Origin: a virus
DNA length: 23,215 nt
Direction: 5' to 3' (one strand)
IMG/VR virus record: IMGVR_UViG_3300006917_000160
Span: 1-23,215 of that record
The notes beneath the pieces are model-generated. The model was given only the letters and a program-made list of their open reading frames with translations, did not search any database and was not told the origin of the DNA. Positions 14,012 through 20,148 of the stretch are shown piece by piece (position 1 is the stretch's first letter; the number at the start of each line of letters is the position of its first letter). The position numbers and the translations under genes are program-made.

Positions 14012-14343
14012 GCTCCGGGCTCCGGTGGGGTGGGGAGAGGCATCCAATGGGTGGGCGCTCCGGTGTCTGTCATCCATCGCGGGCGGCTGACCGATTCGCA
14101 GAAGTAGCCGCAAGAAACAAGGGCGCCATCGGTAAGAAGAATCTCCGTCCCATCCTTCGGCGCCGTCTCGATCGGCTGCCAGCCCTGCCCCTCCTGCTGC
14201 TGGAGCGCGGCGCGGATGATGGCGATGTCCCGGCAGAACTGATGCTGACAGGTACGTTCGTCGGCTCCGTGCTCGACCCCCCGCGTCCGACCATAGTAGT
14301 CATCACAGATCCGATTCAGCGCCTCCACAGCTTCCTTGTTCAT
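14008..14343 (-). CDS. DUF551-like phage protein
   Basis: This 111-residue protein ends in a DUF551-like domain: WQPIETAPKDGTEILL (residues 55-70), then THWMPLPTPP (98-107). This is the usual opening and closing pattern of that phage family, whose role is unknown. The N-terminal half is helical with two cysteines. The start at ATG 14343 overlaps the previous stop as ATGA. Confidence 0.78.
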   Translation of the reverse strand: MNKEAVEALNRICDDYYGRTRGVEHGADERTCQHQFCRDIAIIRAALQQQEGQGWQPIETAPKDGTEILLTDGALVSCGYFCESVSRPRWMTDTGAPTHWMPLPTPPEPGA

Positions 14344-14891
14344 GCGTTGGGCTCCTGAGCAAGAGCAAAGAGCTGATCCGCAAGCCTGCGAATCTCTGCC
14401 TCGACGTAGCCACGGGTCCGATACTGCTCCCACGAGCCACGAGCGAATACCGGATTCTTCTTCTCCAAGATCGCGTTATACGGCGAATAGTCCCCGCTGT
14501 GGGCGCAGTCAAAGCCGAACCACCAGACGTGCTCCGGGCGACCCGGAAGCGCGACGTGGCAAATCCCCTTCGCCGGGTCCTCGCTTTCGGCGCAGGCAGC
14601 GGAGAACGTCAGCCCGCCGTGAACGTCGATGTCGTCCACAGGTCCCGGCGTATAGACTTCGCCATCCCATGAGCCGCTGTAGTCTTTCCCGTGGCACGGG
14701 TGGTCAGGACCCACCCCGACGTATCCGCAGAGGTGCCCGGAATGCGGCTGCCGAACAATCAGGCAGTCCAGCCCTGTCGCCTCGTCCACCCATTGCACCT
14801 TGTCGGGCTCGGCCTGCCACGGTCCCGGCCCCCACTCCGACTTGTCGATGTCTGCTCTGGTCCACTCCTGAACAGCGATGTTCTTGCTCAT
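14340..14891 (-). CDS. Conserved phage protein (WGPGPW...CGYVGV...VHGGLTFS type)
   Basis: This 183-residue protein belongs to a group often seen in phages and never given a function. The tell-tale segments are WGPGPWQAEPDKVQWVDEAT (about 20-39), GLDCLIVR, CGYVGVGPDHPCHGK, DIDVHGGLTFSAAC and VWWFGFDCAHSGDYSP, in that order. The start at ATG 14891 overlaps the preceding stop (ATGA). Conserved His, Cys and Trp residues suggest a metal-bound or enzymatic domain, but nothing more specific can be said. Confidence 0.8.
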   Translation of the reverse strand: MSKNIAVQEWTRADIDKSEWGPGPWQAEPDKVQWVDEATGLDCLIVRQPHSGHLCGYVGVGPDHPCHGKDYSGSWDGEVYTPGPVDDIDVHGGLTFSAACAESEDPAKGICHVALPGRPEHVWWFGFDCAHSGDYSPYNAILEKKNPVFARGSWEQYRTRGYVEAEIRRLADQLFALAQEPNA

Positions 14892-15340
14892 GCGTTCCCT
14901 CCCTCCTCGTTGGTCAGCCTCTCCGTAATCGGAGGAAGCAATCCGATGCTCTTGACCCACTCGACGTTGAGCCCCGCGTCTATCGCCTTCTGGATGTCGG
15001 TGGGCCACTCAGCGCCGTTCGGGAAAGTGCGCCTGAACAGAGCGACTTGATCACCACACGCTCCCTTGAGATGACCAACCCGGACGGTGACGGGAACCGG
15101 GACGGATCGCTCCAAGCCATCGCCGTAGCCAAAGCCGAAGCCGTAGCCGTCGCCGAAGCCATCGCCGGAGCCATAGCCATCGCCGGAGCCATAGCCATCG
15201 CCGAAGCCGGAGCCGGAGCCGGAGCTGTCGCCGTAGCCATCGCCGGAGCTGTCGCCATCGCCGTAGCCAAAGCCGTCGCCGAAGCCATCGCCGGAGCCGG
15301 ACAGCATCAGCGCCCAGCCCGGCACCCTACCGTAGATCAT
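14888..15340 (-). CDS. Gly/Asp/Ser/Tyr repeat protein with phage C-terminal domain
   Basis: This 150-residue protein starts at ATG 15340 (ATGA overlap; an ATG at 15346 is the alternative). Residues 14-75 are an imperfect repeat of G-D/S-G-Y/F, such as GDGYGSGDGYGSGDGFGDGY. Residues 90-133 form a folded domain, HLKGACGDQVALFRRTF... DAGLNVEWVKSIGL, that recurs in phage proteins next to similar repeats. The repeat may form a stacked strand structure or a disordered linker. Its DNA is a period-6 tract (see 15111-15303), so its length could vary between relatives. The role is unknown. Confidence 0.78.
   Translation of the reverse strand: MIYGRVPGWALMLSGSGDGFGDGFGYGDGDSSGDGYGDSSGSGSGFGDGYGSGDGYGSGDGFGDGYGFGFGYGDGLERSVPVPVTVRVGHLKGACGDQVALFRRTFPNGAEWPTDIQKAIDAGLNVEWVKSIGLLPPITERLTNEEGGNA
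15111..15303. repeat. Period-6 tandem repeat tract
   Basis: About 190 bases are built from imperfect six-base units such as GCCATC, GCCGGA, GCCATA and GCCGAA (plus strand). It encodes the Gly-rich part of the protein at 14888-15340. Unit identity is high enough for slippage or unequal recombination. Confidence 0.85.
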
Positions 15341-15627
15341 CCCCACACGTCAGACTCCCACCGCTCGACCGCCGCATCCGTCGCCGTGACCACGCTCGTG
15401 ATGTCCCGCAACTCGATGTCGGCGGGAGGCCCCACGCGGCATCCTTTGGTCGGGCCGTGCGCAGCGAGGCCCATGAACCCTTTCACGTCAGCCGACCAGT
15501 ACACGCAGTTGCGGCCCCTTCGCAGCACGATCGTGGGACCGTCCGTCTTGGTCGCGTAGCCGAAGAACACCCCACGATGAGCCGTGGTCACCAACACCGC
15601 CCGCTCCTTCTGCTTCCTTGTCGCCAT
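15337..15627 (-). CDS. DUF6948-like phage protein
   Basis: This 96-residue protein matches a small phage family through VLVTTAHRGVFFGYA (residues 11-25), RNCVYWSADVKGFMGLA (39-55) and ADIELRDITSVV (69-80). Its function is unknown. It starts at ATG 15627, with CGGAGAC immediately upstream, seven bases after the preceding stop. Confidence 0.8.
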   Translation of the reverse strand: MATRKQKERAVLVTTAHRGVFFGYATKTDGPTIVLRRGRNCVYWSADVKGFMGLAAHGPTKGCRVGPPADIELRDITSVVTATDAAVERWESDVWG

Positions 15628-15634
15628 GTCTCCG

Positions 15635-15745
15635 TCACTCCTCTGTGTGTGAATGTGAACCCGTCAGCCTCTCCACCGTGCGGTAGATGTCGGATTCAGC
15701 GCACTCCGCGATGATCTGGCGGATCTGCTCACGGGTGGGGGTCAT
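15635..15745 (-). CDS. Small protein, 36 residues
   Basis: The start at ATG 15745 overlaps the stop of the membrane-protein gene as ATGA. It is a single amphipathic helix (REQIRQIIAECAESDIYRTV) with a polar tail ending SHSHTEE. No family is recognised. The size and overlap fit the other small genes here. Confidence 0.6.
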   Translation of the reverse strand: MTPTREQIRQIIAECAESDIYRTVERLTGSHSHTEE

Positions 15746-16029
15746 CGCCCCTCCTTGAACCGCTCGAGCGCAGCGCGCTGGTCGCGGGCTATGGACTCGG
15801 TGCAGGCGATGAACGCCGCGACCTCGGCCGGTGTGCGGAATTGGTCGATCGTGAACCACGCTCCGTCGAAGCCCGACTCTTGCAGCTCCAACCGGCCGCG
15901 CACCTGCACGACGCGGTGGCGGGTCGGACTCTGGCTCGGCTCCTCGCGCCGCTTCTCCTGCTCGCGCTGTGCGTAGCCCAGGAGGATGCCGAGGATGAAC
16001 GCGGTGAGGGGGACGAGGACGGCGCTCAA
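15742..16029 (-). CDS. Single-pass membrane protein, TTG start
   Basis: This 95-residue protein starts at TTG 16029: TTGA overlaps the methyltransferase stop and GGGGGTG lies a few bases upstream. Residues 3-19 form a membrane helix (AVLVPLTAFILGILLGY) followed by a basic QREQEKRREE segment. This suggests the N-terminus is anchored with the rest in the cytoplasm. The soluble part contains GRLELQESGFDGAWFTIDQF. It is not long enough for a typical spanin and there are no lysis neighbours, so the role is unknown. Confidence 0.65.
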   Translation of the reverse strand: MSAVLVPLTAFILGILLGYAQREQEKRREEPSQSPTRHRVVQVRGRLELQESGFDGAWFTIDQFRTPAEVAAFIACTESIARDQRAALERFKEGR

Positions 16030-16784
16030 GCGGCACCCCCGAAGTCGAGGACGCCCTGACTCAGCCGATTGGCCGCGATCTCGCAGTACCGCTCCTCGAT
16101 CTCGATGCCGATCGCCCGACGGCCGAGATTCTTCGCGGCTACGAGGGTGGTCCCGCTGCCCATAAAGGGGTCGAGGACGAGGTCGCCGGGAAGCGTGGTC
16201 CACTCCACGAAATCGGTAGCGAGGTCACGCGGCTTCTCGTTGGGGTGCAGGCGGTCACGGACGGGCTGGGCGCGGCGGATGTTTGACTCCGCTCGATCCG
16301 GATTGACCCATGCCAGTTTCCCCCCCGAGCGGTGCGCCACCATGACCATCTCGTGGTCGCGGCGGAATCTCCATCCGAGGCCAGGACCGCGCCCGGTCTT
16401 GTCCCATATCACAGAGTGGAAAAACGCGAGCCCGTCCCGATCCATGCGCTCCGCGAGCCACGCGAACGTCGGGCGTGGTCCGCCGCCGCAGCAGCAGCAG
16501 CAGCAGCAGCAGTCGCGACGAAGTAGCGGGACAACCATACGCAAAGCCGCGTCAACCACCTCCCGCATTTCCTCCGGCGTATCGTTCGCTATTGGAACCA
16601 CGGGCCGCTGCCGCGCCCCGCCTACCCCCACACGAGCGCTCTGGAGGTCCCCGTCCATGTTCGCGTGACCGTATGGTGGATCGGTCCACAGGAGAGTCAC
16701 AGACTCTGGCACTAACATCGGAAGCGCGTCCCGACAGTCTCCGTGATAGATCGTCACCCCGTCCGCTTCGTAGTAAGGCGTCAT
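16026..16784 (-). CDS. DNA (cytosine-N4/adenine-N6) methyltransferase, beta-type motif order
   Basis: This 252-residue methyltransferase has catalytic motif IV, TDPPYGH (34-40), ahead of the SAM-binding motif, DPFMGSGTT (205-213). That is the order of beta-class amino-methyltransferases. HPNEKP (180-185) before the SAM motif is also typical. A run of eight cysteines (92-99) followed by GGGPRPTFAW is encoded by a CAG/CTG repeat; shorter Cys/Gly runs at this place are known in phage relatives. No restriction enzyme is adjacent, so it is probably an orphan enzyme that protects phage DNA from host restriction. ATG 16784 overlaps a 16-codon frame (ATGA). Confidence 0.9.
   Translation of the reverse strand: MTPYYEADGVTIYHGDCRDALPMLVPESVTLLWTDPPYGHANMDGDLQSARVGVGGARQRPVVPIANDTPEEMREVVDAALRMVVPLLRRDCCCCCCCCGGGPRPTFAWLAERMDRDGLAFFHSVIWDKTGRGPGLGWRFRRDHEMVMVAHRSGGKLAWVNPDRAESNIRRAQPVRDRLHPNEKPRDLATDFVEWTTLPGDLVLDPFMGSGTTLVAAKNLGRRAIGIEIEERYCEIAANRLSQGVLDFGGAA
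16488..16512. repeat. Trinucleotide repeat (GCA)8, coding for poly-Cys
   Basis: Eight perfect GCA units plus G (plus strand) are read as TGC codons on the minus strand within the methyltransferase. Perfect repetition of one of the two Cys codons points to recent slippage. Confidence 0.95.
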
Positions 16785-16831
16785 CGCACCGGCTCCAGCG
16801 CCGCCACGGGCGCGTCCAACTCAGACTTCAT
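16781..16831 (-). CDS. Micro-ORF (16 residues, MKSELDAPVAALEPVR)
   Basis: This fills the gap between the replication protein and the methyltransferase. It ends as ATGA over the methyltransferase start. It can begin at ATG 16831 or at GTG 16837, where GTGA overlaps the replication-protein stop, with GGGAGGAG upstream. Reality depends on the coupling pattern only. Confidence 0.35.
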   Translation of the reverse strand: MKSELDAPVAALEPVR

Positions 16832-16833
16832 GT

Positions 16834-17640
16834 TCACGCTGCGGCTCCTCCCTTTGGCATGACTTTGCTGAGTAACGAGCCGATCGACTCAGGATCACCC
16901 CCACGAATGGCTTCCCTGACCATACGAAGCCCTTCGCGTGCTTCCTGGGGGGTAGCGATGGGTAACGAGTCGTCGGGCTTCCACGGGGCCTGCTTGACGA
17001 TCGGCTTCGGCTTGGCGGTCGGGGTCGCACGGCGCAGCCAGTTCCTGAACGCCGCGTCCCAGTCCTTCTTGACCTCGCCCTTCGCCAACGCCCAGTCGCG
17101 CATCTTCACCAGCTCGGCATCCAGATCGACGTTCCGCTCCACCGCAATCGCCCGGTGTGTGTCGTTCGGGGTCCAGTCGTTCGGAAACGCCGTTCCTCGC
17201 GCGCTAGGTGTTTTCTTTTTCTTTTTGTCCACGTCAACGTCAACGTCTCTGTCGCGTGACGGGTTACGGCCTGTTACGCCGTAACCGGGCGTAACCGGCG
17301 TAACACGAGTGCGGTGCTTCCTCATGCGCTCGGCCGCGGTACGGTCTGGCTTCTGGTATTCGTCCCACTTGGGGATCGACCAGATCCCATCTTCGATCAC
17401 CAGGGCACCGTGAGCCGTCGCGGCATCGAGCAGCACAACCAACGCATCGGTAGGCACTCTCCAGCGCCGTGCGAGCACCCCGAGATCGGGAGCCCGCATC
17501 GCTCCACCGACCCCAGACCGCTTCATCAGACAAAGCACCCGGGGCCAGCAGCCGGCGGCGGTGCCGTCGATCGCGTCGAGCCATGGCGAGTCCTCCCAAT
17601 CGGCATCCAACCGTATCCATCTACGGGGGGCGTCAGGCAC
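16834..17640 (-). CDS. Replication initiation protein (phage O / DnaT-like)
   Basis: This 268-residue protein has two parts. Residues 1-95 look like a winged-helix initiator N-domain (WIRLDADWEDSPWL, later GIWSIPKWDEYQ). Residues 150-204 match the C-terminal domain of phage replication proteins and DnaT-like helicase loaders (FPNDWTPNDTHRAIA, then KKDWDAAFRNWLRRA). Between them lies a low-complexity linker (DVDVDVDKKKKK) whose DNA holds iteron-like repeats and an A-rich tract, as in the lambda O gene. It probably melts the phage origin and loads the host DnaB helicase. GTG 17640, with a G-run about eight bases upstream, is the best start. It is the first gene beyond the attP region. Confidence 0.82.
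   Translation of the reverse strand: MPDAPRRWIRLDADWEDSPWLDAIDGTAAGCWPRVLCLMKRSGVGGAMRAPDLGVLARRWRVPTDALVVLLDAATAHGALVIEDGIWSIPKWDEYQKPDRTAAERMRKHRTRVTPVTPGYGVTGRNPSRDRDVDVDVDKKKKKTPSARGTAFPNDWTPNDTHRAIAVERNVDLDAELVKMRDWALAKGEVKKDWDAAFRNWLRRATPTAKPKPIVKQAPWKPDDSLPIATPQEAREGLRMVREAIRGGDPESIGSLLSKVMPKGGAAA
17205..17306. other. Candidate replication origin inside the initiator gene
   Basis: On the minus strand, GTTACGCCG, GTTACGCCC and GTTACGGC follow one another at 9-10 base spacing (17304-17277). Two inverted GTAAC units follow (to about 17262), then a GACGTT repeat, then an A-rich purine run of about 18 bases (17228-17210). Iterons beside an A-rich tract inside the initiator gene is the layout of the lambdoid origin. 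Confidence 0.5.
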
Positions 17641-17660
17641 TCAGGCACCCCCCCAAAAGA

Positions 17661-17680
17661 GCGGGACGATTGGCGGGACA
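17661..17680 (+). repeat. Inverted 20-mer, left copy (candidate integrase arm site)
   Basis: This reads GCGGGACGATTGGCGGGACA. Its reverse complement recurs at 18014-18033 with one mismatch. The unit itself contains two GCGGGAC boxes 12 bases apart, as expected for paired arm-type sites. It lies 74 bases from the attP core. Confidence 0.55.
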
Positions 17681-17754
17681 GTTGGGCACAAACGGGACCG
17701 TAACACGGCCCCGAAAACCAAGCGTTCCTGCCGACAGACGCATGAACCTAAGTC

Positions 17755-17796
17755 CTCTTAATCAGTAGGTTCTCGGTTCGATTCCGAGGCGGCGTA
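17755..17796 (+). other. attP: attP core: 3' half of a tRNA-Lys(CTT) gene
   Basis: From the anticodon loop CTCTTAA (anticodon CTT at 17757-17759) to base 73, the sequence is that of a bacterial tRNA. The 3' anticodon stem is TCAGT, the variable loop AGGTT, the T arm CTCGG-TTCGATT-CCGAG, the acceptor strand GCGGCGT and the discriminator A. The 5' side does not pair (AAGTC against TCAGT) and no 5' half is present, so it is not a tRNA gene. It is the phage copy that would restore a host tRNA-Lys after integration. No CCA follows. Confidence 0.85.
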
Positions 17797-17879
17797 TTCT
17801 TTTGCCTTGCAACAACTTGCGGAATTACGGCGGACCCAAAAATCGGGCGTGTCGTGCCAGTTCGCGGGGCAGTAGCAGG

Positions 17880-17959
17880 AAAAAGAAACCCGCCGTAGCT
17901 ATGGTCGGTGCGCTCCCCCGGGACAGCCCGGAAGTCCGACTCGCCGCTAGGCGGGTTCC
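17880..17959 (-). terminator. Probable intrinsic terminator downstream of integrase
   Basis: On the minus strand, AACCCGCCTAGC (17958-17947) can pair with GCTACGGCGGGTT (17900-17888) with one bulged C. The T-rich run TTCTTTTTCC follows. A second hairpin, CCGGGCTGTCCCGG, sits in the loop. The loop is long, so this could also be a structured part of attP. Confidence 0.5.
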
Positions 17960-18009
17960 TTAGCATTCGATGGGTTCCAGGCTGTCTTAGTGGAGAGCGC
18001 ATAGGGAAG

Positions 18010-19095
18010 CTACTGTCCCGCCAACCGTCCCGCAAGCATCTTCGCCAAATCGAGCTTGGGATCCCGTTCGTCCTGCACGTAAACCCGGTCGAGAGTGTCA
18101 CCACGGGTACCGGACTGCTTATCTCGGCCGGCGTGGCCCTTCGCCATCGTCGCGTACAACCGCTTGAAGCCGTGCCAGCTCCGGTGCGCCTTGTGGGGCA
18201 CTCCAGCGGCTTTCTCAGCCTCGCGGATCCAGTCCTGCGCCTCCTCCATCGTCGGGACGGTGTATCGCTTCCTGGCCCGCCTGGACAGAGCTAGCGCGGT
18301 GCCGGAAATCACAGCCTCCCCGGTGTTCCTCGCCTTGTCCGTCTCGCCAGGGAAGTGAAGCACGCCATAGTCCTCGAGATCGGTGAACCACCCCGGCTGT
18401 TCGGGGAGAGTGCGGATCGCTGTCAATCTCCGGCCGGTCAGGCACGCAACCCACCCGATCCATCCGGCTCGCCAATCCACCGCCTCGAGAGCTGGCAACA
18501 GCTTGCGAGCTTCCTCGACCGTGTACGGCCGGCTGGTGCTCTTGGGCTTCGTGACATCGACCGCTGACAGGTTATGCCGCGGCTCGATCCACTTGAGCTT
18601 CCGTTCCGCGTAGTAGAAGGCGTCCACGATGTAACGGAGAACCTTGCCCCTGGTGTTCGGTTTCGCCGCGTAGGCTTCGCGTGCGATCCGTTCTACCGTT
18701 CCAGCCGTGACACCCACAAGAGCGATAGCACCCAACTTCGCTTCCCAGAAGCCGCGGTAACGATCTTGGTCGCGTCGGTATGCTTCGGACCAGTCCGCGG
18801 CCTTGTCCATGTGGAGCCGGACGAAAAGCTCGGGTAAAGTCCGACTAGTCGGGATCCCCAAGCGTTCCGCCACGTTCTGGTTTCCGTGCCGCTCCTGCGC
18901 CGCAGCCATGATCTTCGCAGCCTCAATCGCAACCGCTCGATCGGTGACGGGTTCGCCGGTCGCTTTACGTAGCGACTGACGATGCCTACCCGTCGAGTCC
19001 CACCACTCTACGAAGATGTTGGTGGCGTCGGGCCGCTCAAACACCGTGACGCGGTTGACGCCCTTCTTGCCTGCCGAATACCGCCATCCGGGCAT
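18010..19095 (-). CDS. int: Tyrosine-type site-specific integrase
   Basis: This 361-residue protein has the typical three-part layout: a strand-rich N-terminal arm-binding domain (VTVFERPDATNIFVEWWDSTGRHRQSL), a helical core-binding domain and a C-terminal catalytic domain. Numbered from the GTG at 19104 the catalytic parts are TGRRLTAIRTL (Arg I at 226), HRSWHGFKRLYATM (box II) and TLDRVYVQ with the likely nucleophile Y342. In box II the usual HxxRR reads HGFKR, a Lys where Arg II is expected. I prefer ATG 19095, which has GGAG seven bases upstream. The gene ends next to attP, as in most tRNA-targeting prophages, and overlaps the 85-codon gene upstream by 88 bases. Confidence 0.86.
   Translation of the reverse strand: MPGWRYSAGKKGVNRVTVFERPDATNIFVEWWDSTGRHRQSLRKATGEPVTDRAVAIEAAKIMAAAQERHGNQNVAERLGIPTSRTLPELFVRLHMDKAADWSEAYRRDQDRYRGFWEAKLGAIALVGVTAGTVERIAREAYAAKPNTRGKVLRYIVDAFYYAERKLKWIEPRHNLSAVDVTKPKSTSRPYTVEEARKLLPALEAVDWRAGWIGWVACLTGRRLTAIRTLPEQPGWFTDLEDYGVLHFPGETDKARNTGEAVISGTALALSRRARKRYTVPTMEEAQDWIREAEKAAGVPHKAHRSWHGFKRLYATMAKGHAGRDKQSGTRGDTLDRVYVQDERDPKLDLAKMLAGRLAGQ
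18014..18033 (-). repeat. Inverted 20-mer, right copy (candidate integrase arm site)
   Basis: This is the reverse complement of 17661-17680 with 19 of 20 bases matching. It overlaps the last codons of integrase and encodes the AGRLAGQ tail. It lies 217 bases from the attP core on the integrase side. Confidence 0.55.
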
Positions 19096-19265
19096 TGCTT
19101 CCACTCCAGATTCCGGGTCACCAGTCGTTCCCAGAACCTACGGTCAGCATCGTCCACCCCGCCAATCGTCCCGCGCCCCGCCCGAATCTCGCCTACCGTG
19201 ACCTCCCCGATCCCAGGGACGTAGGCCACCACATGATCCCCGAGGCTCGCCACGAGCTCGTTCAT
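19008..19265 (-). CDS. Hypothetical protein overlapping integrase start (possible Xis-like position)
   Basis: This 85-residue frame starts at ATG 19265, overlapping the previous stop as ATGA. Its first 65 residues look protein-like (GDHVVAYVPGIGEVTVGEIRAG, then RRFWERLVTRNLEW), but the last 29 codons overlap integrase. Genes here are often excisionases, and the size fits, but I see no clear winged-helix signature. It may be real with the overlap, or a decayed gene. Confidence 0.5.
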   Translation of the reverse strand: MNELVASLGDHVVAYVPGIGEVTVGEIRAGRGTIGGVDDADRRFWERLVTRNLEWKQCPDGGIRQARRASTASRCLSGPTPPTSS

Positions 19266-19573
19266 GCGGCCTTCCTTTTCTTGCGGTTCGACCAGACGTG
19301 TACTTCAGGTTCCGGCTTCCTGACCTTGAGGTAAGCCTTGAGCCTTTTGGCCTGGCGCCTCCTGGACGCCTTCATCTCGGCCATGTACTGCTCGTGGGTC
19401 AGAGCGTAGGGTGATACGGGCGACTGGGCGGGCGGTATCTTCTTGCGAACCAGCGGGGCCAGCGCCTCCTTGATCTCGCGGCGGCGGGCCTTCTCCGCGA
19501 TCGAACGACAGACGTTACAGCCGTCACCGAGAACGTAAGTGTGCCCCGCAGGGCAGACGTTGGTTCGCTTCAA
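19262..19573 (-). CDS. Basic protein with Cys pair, TTG start
   Basis: This 103-residue protein starts at TTG 19573 (TTGA overlap with the HTH gene; GGAGGCCGC upstream is the ribosome site). CPAGHTYVLGDGCNVCRS (residues 7-24) looks like a small zinc-binding unit, as in HNH-like or numod-type phage proteins. The rest is strongly basic, with long helices (EKARRREIKEAL, ASRRRQAKRLKAYLK). It probably binds nucleic acid. No nuclease motif is visible. Confidence 0.66.
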   Translation of the reverse strand: MKRTNVCPAGHTYVLGDGCNVCRSIAEKARRREIKEALAPLVRKKIPPAQSPVSPYALTHEQYMAEMKASRRRQAKRLKAYLKVRKPEPEVHVWSNRKKRKAA

Positions 19574-20148
19574 GCGGCCTCCGTAGACTTCTGGATCACC
19601 CGGAAAATCGACGGTTCGCTGATGTTGAGTCGGGCTGCGATCGAGGCGGTCGCGTTTCCAGCTCGCCAGAGGCTGATGATCGTGTCGATCGTCTCCGGCT
19701 TAAAGCGGGTGCGGTGGATCTTGAGCGCCCGGACTGATTCTTCCACCCAGATCGCGTACTGGACGGTGGTCAGCGCGCAGAGCTGGTGGAACCTGCGGTG
19801 ATCCGGTCCGGTCGCTTCCTCGATCACGTCCCACGCAGTCTTGCCCGCGTACTCGCCGCCCGTGTTGACCTTGAACTGAAGCAGCTCACGGATCTTGCCC
19901 GCTGCCTCTTGCACGATCGCCCACTCGGCTTCGGTAGGCTTGATCTTGCTAATCAGCCGGTCAAGTTGTTGGGTCGGCGTCTCGTTCTCCTCGTCCGCGT
20001 TGGACTCGGCGCGCCCCTCCGTGGTCCTACAGGTCCGGCACCAGTCCGCGGGATGCTTGCGTTTCGCGTTGCGGCCCCACCGCGTGTGCGGCTCGGGGAA
20101 CTCCTCGAGGCTCTGAGCGCGCTTACACTTCCGGCAGACCTGCTTCAT
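19570..20148 (-). CDS. Zinc-ribbon plus helix-turn-helix DNA-binding protein
   Basis: This 192-residue protein has a treble-clef-like N-terminus (CRKC at 5-8 and CRTC at 37-40) and a C-terminal helix-turn-helix (ISLWRAGNATASIAARLNIS, then EPSIFRVIQ) like those of resolvases and small terminase subunits. The middle is acidic and helical. It is most likely a transcriptional regulator or DNA-binding accessory protein of the early region. The start at ATG 20148 follows GGAGGCCGC and overlaps the RusA stop (ATGA). The open frame to 20556 is a shadow of RusA. Confidence 0.72.
   Translation of the reverse strand: MKQVCRKCKRAQSLEEFPEPHTRWGRNAKRKHPADWCRTCRTTEGRAESNADEENETPTQQLDRLISKIKPTEAEWAIVQEAAGKIRELLQFKVNTGGEYAGKTAWDVIEEATGPDHRRFHQLCALTTVQYAIWVEESVRALKIHRTRFKPETIDTIISLWRAGNATASIAARLNISEPSIFRVIQKSTEAA

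Larger units (their letters stand above)
17641..18009. other. Non-coding attachment region
   Basis: This 369-base stretch between the initiator gene and integrase has no gene I can support; the frame at 17748-18104 is a shadow of tRNA-like sequence. It holds the tRNA-Lys attP core, one of the flanking 20-mer repeats (the other lies just past its end, within the last integrase codons), GTCCCGC repeats near 17661-17697 and a terminator for the integrase transcript. Confidence 0.8.

Noticed and set aside
15111-15303. CRISPR-like repeat array
   Set aside because: The tract has six-base units without spacers and is fully inside a coding frame.
14336-15559. 407-codon open frame on the plus strand
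   Set aside because: It is antisense to three genes with recognised phage domains. Its Ala/Ile/Val repeat part is just the complement of the Gly-rich repeat.
17755-17796. Functional phage tRNA-Lys gene
   Set aside because: Only the 3' half is present. The bases 5' of the anticodon loop do not pair with the 3' anticodon stem and no D arm is seen, so attP explains it better.
17748-18104. 118-codon minus-strand frame across attP
   Set aside because: Its end (PPRNRTENLLIKRT) is the translation typical of antisense tRNA 3' ends. It also covers the terminator and the integrase end.
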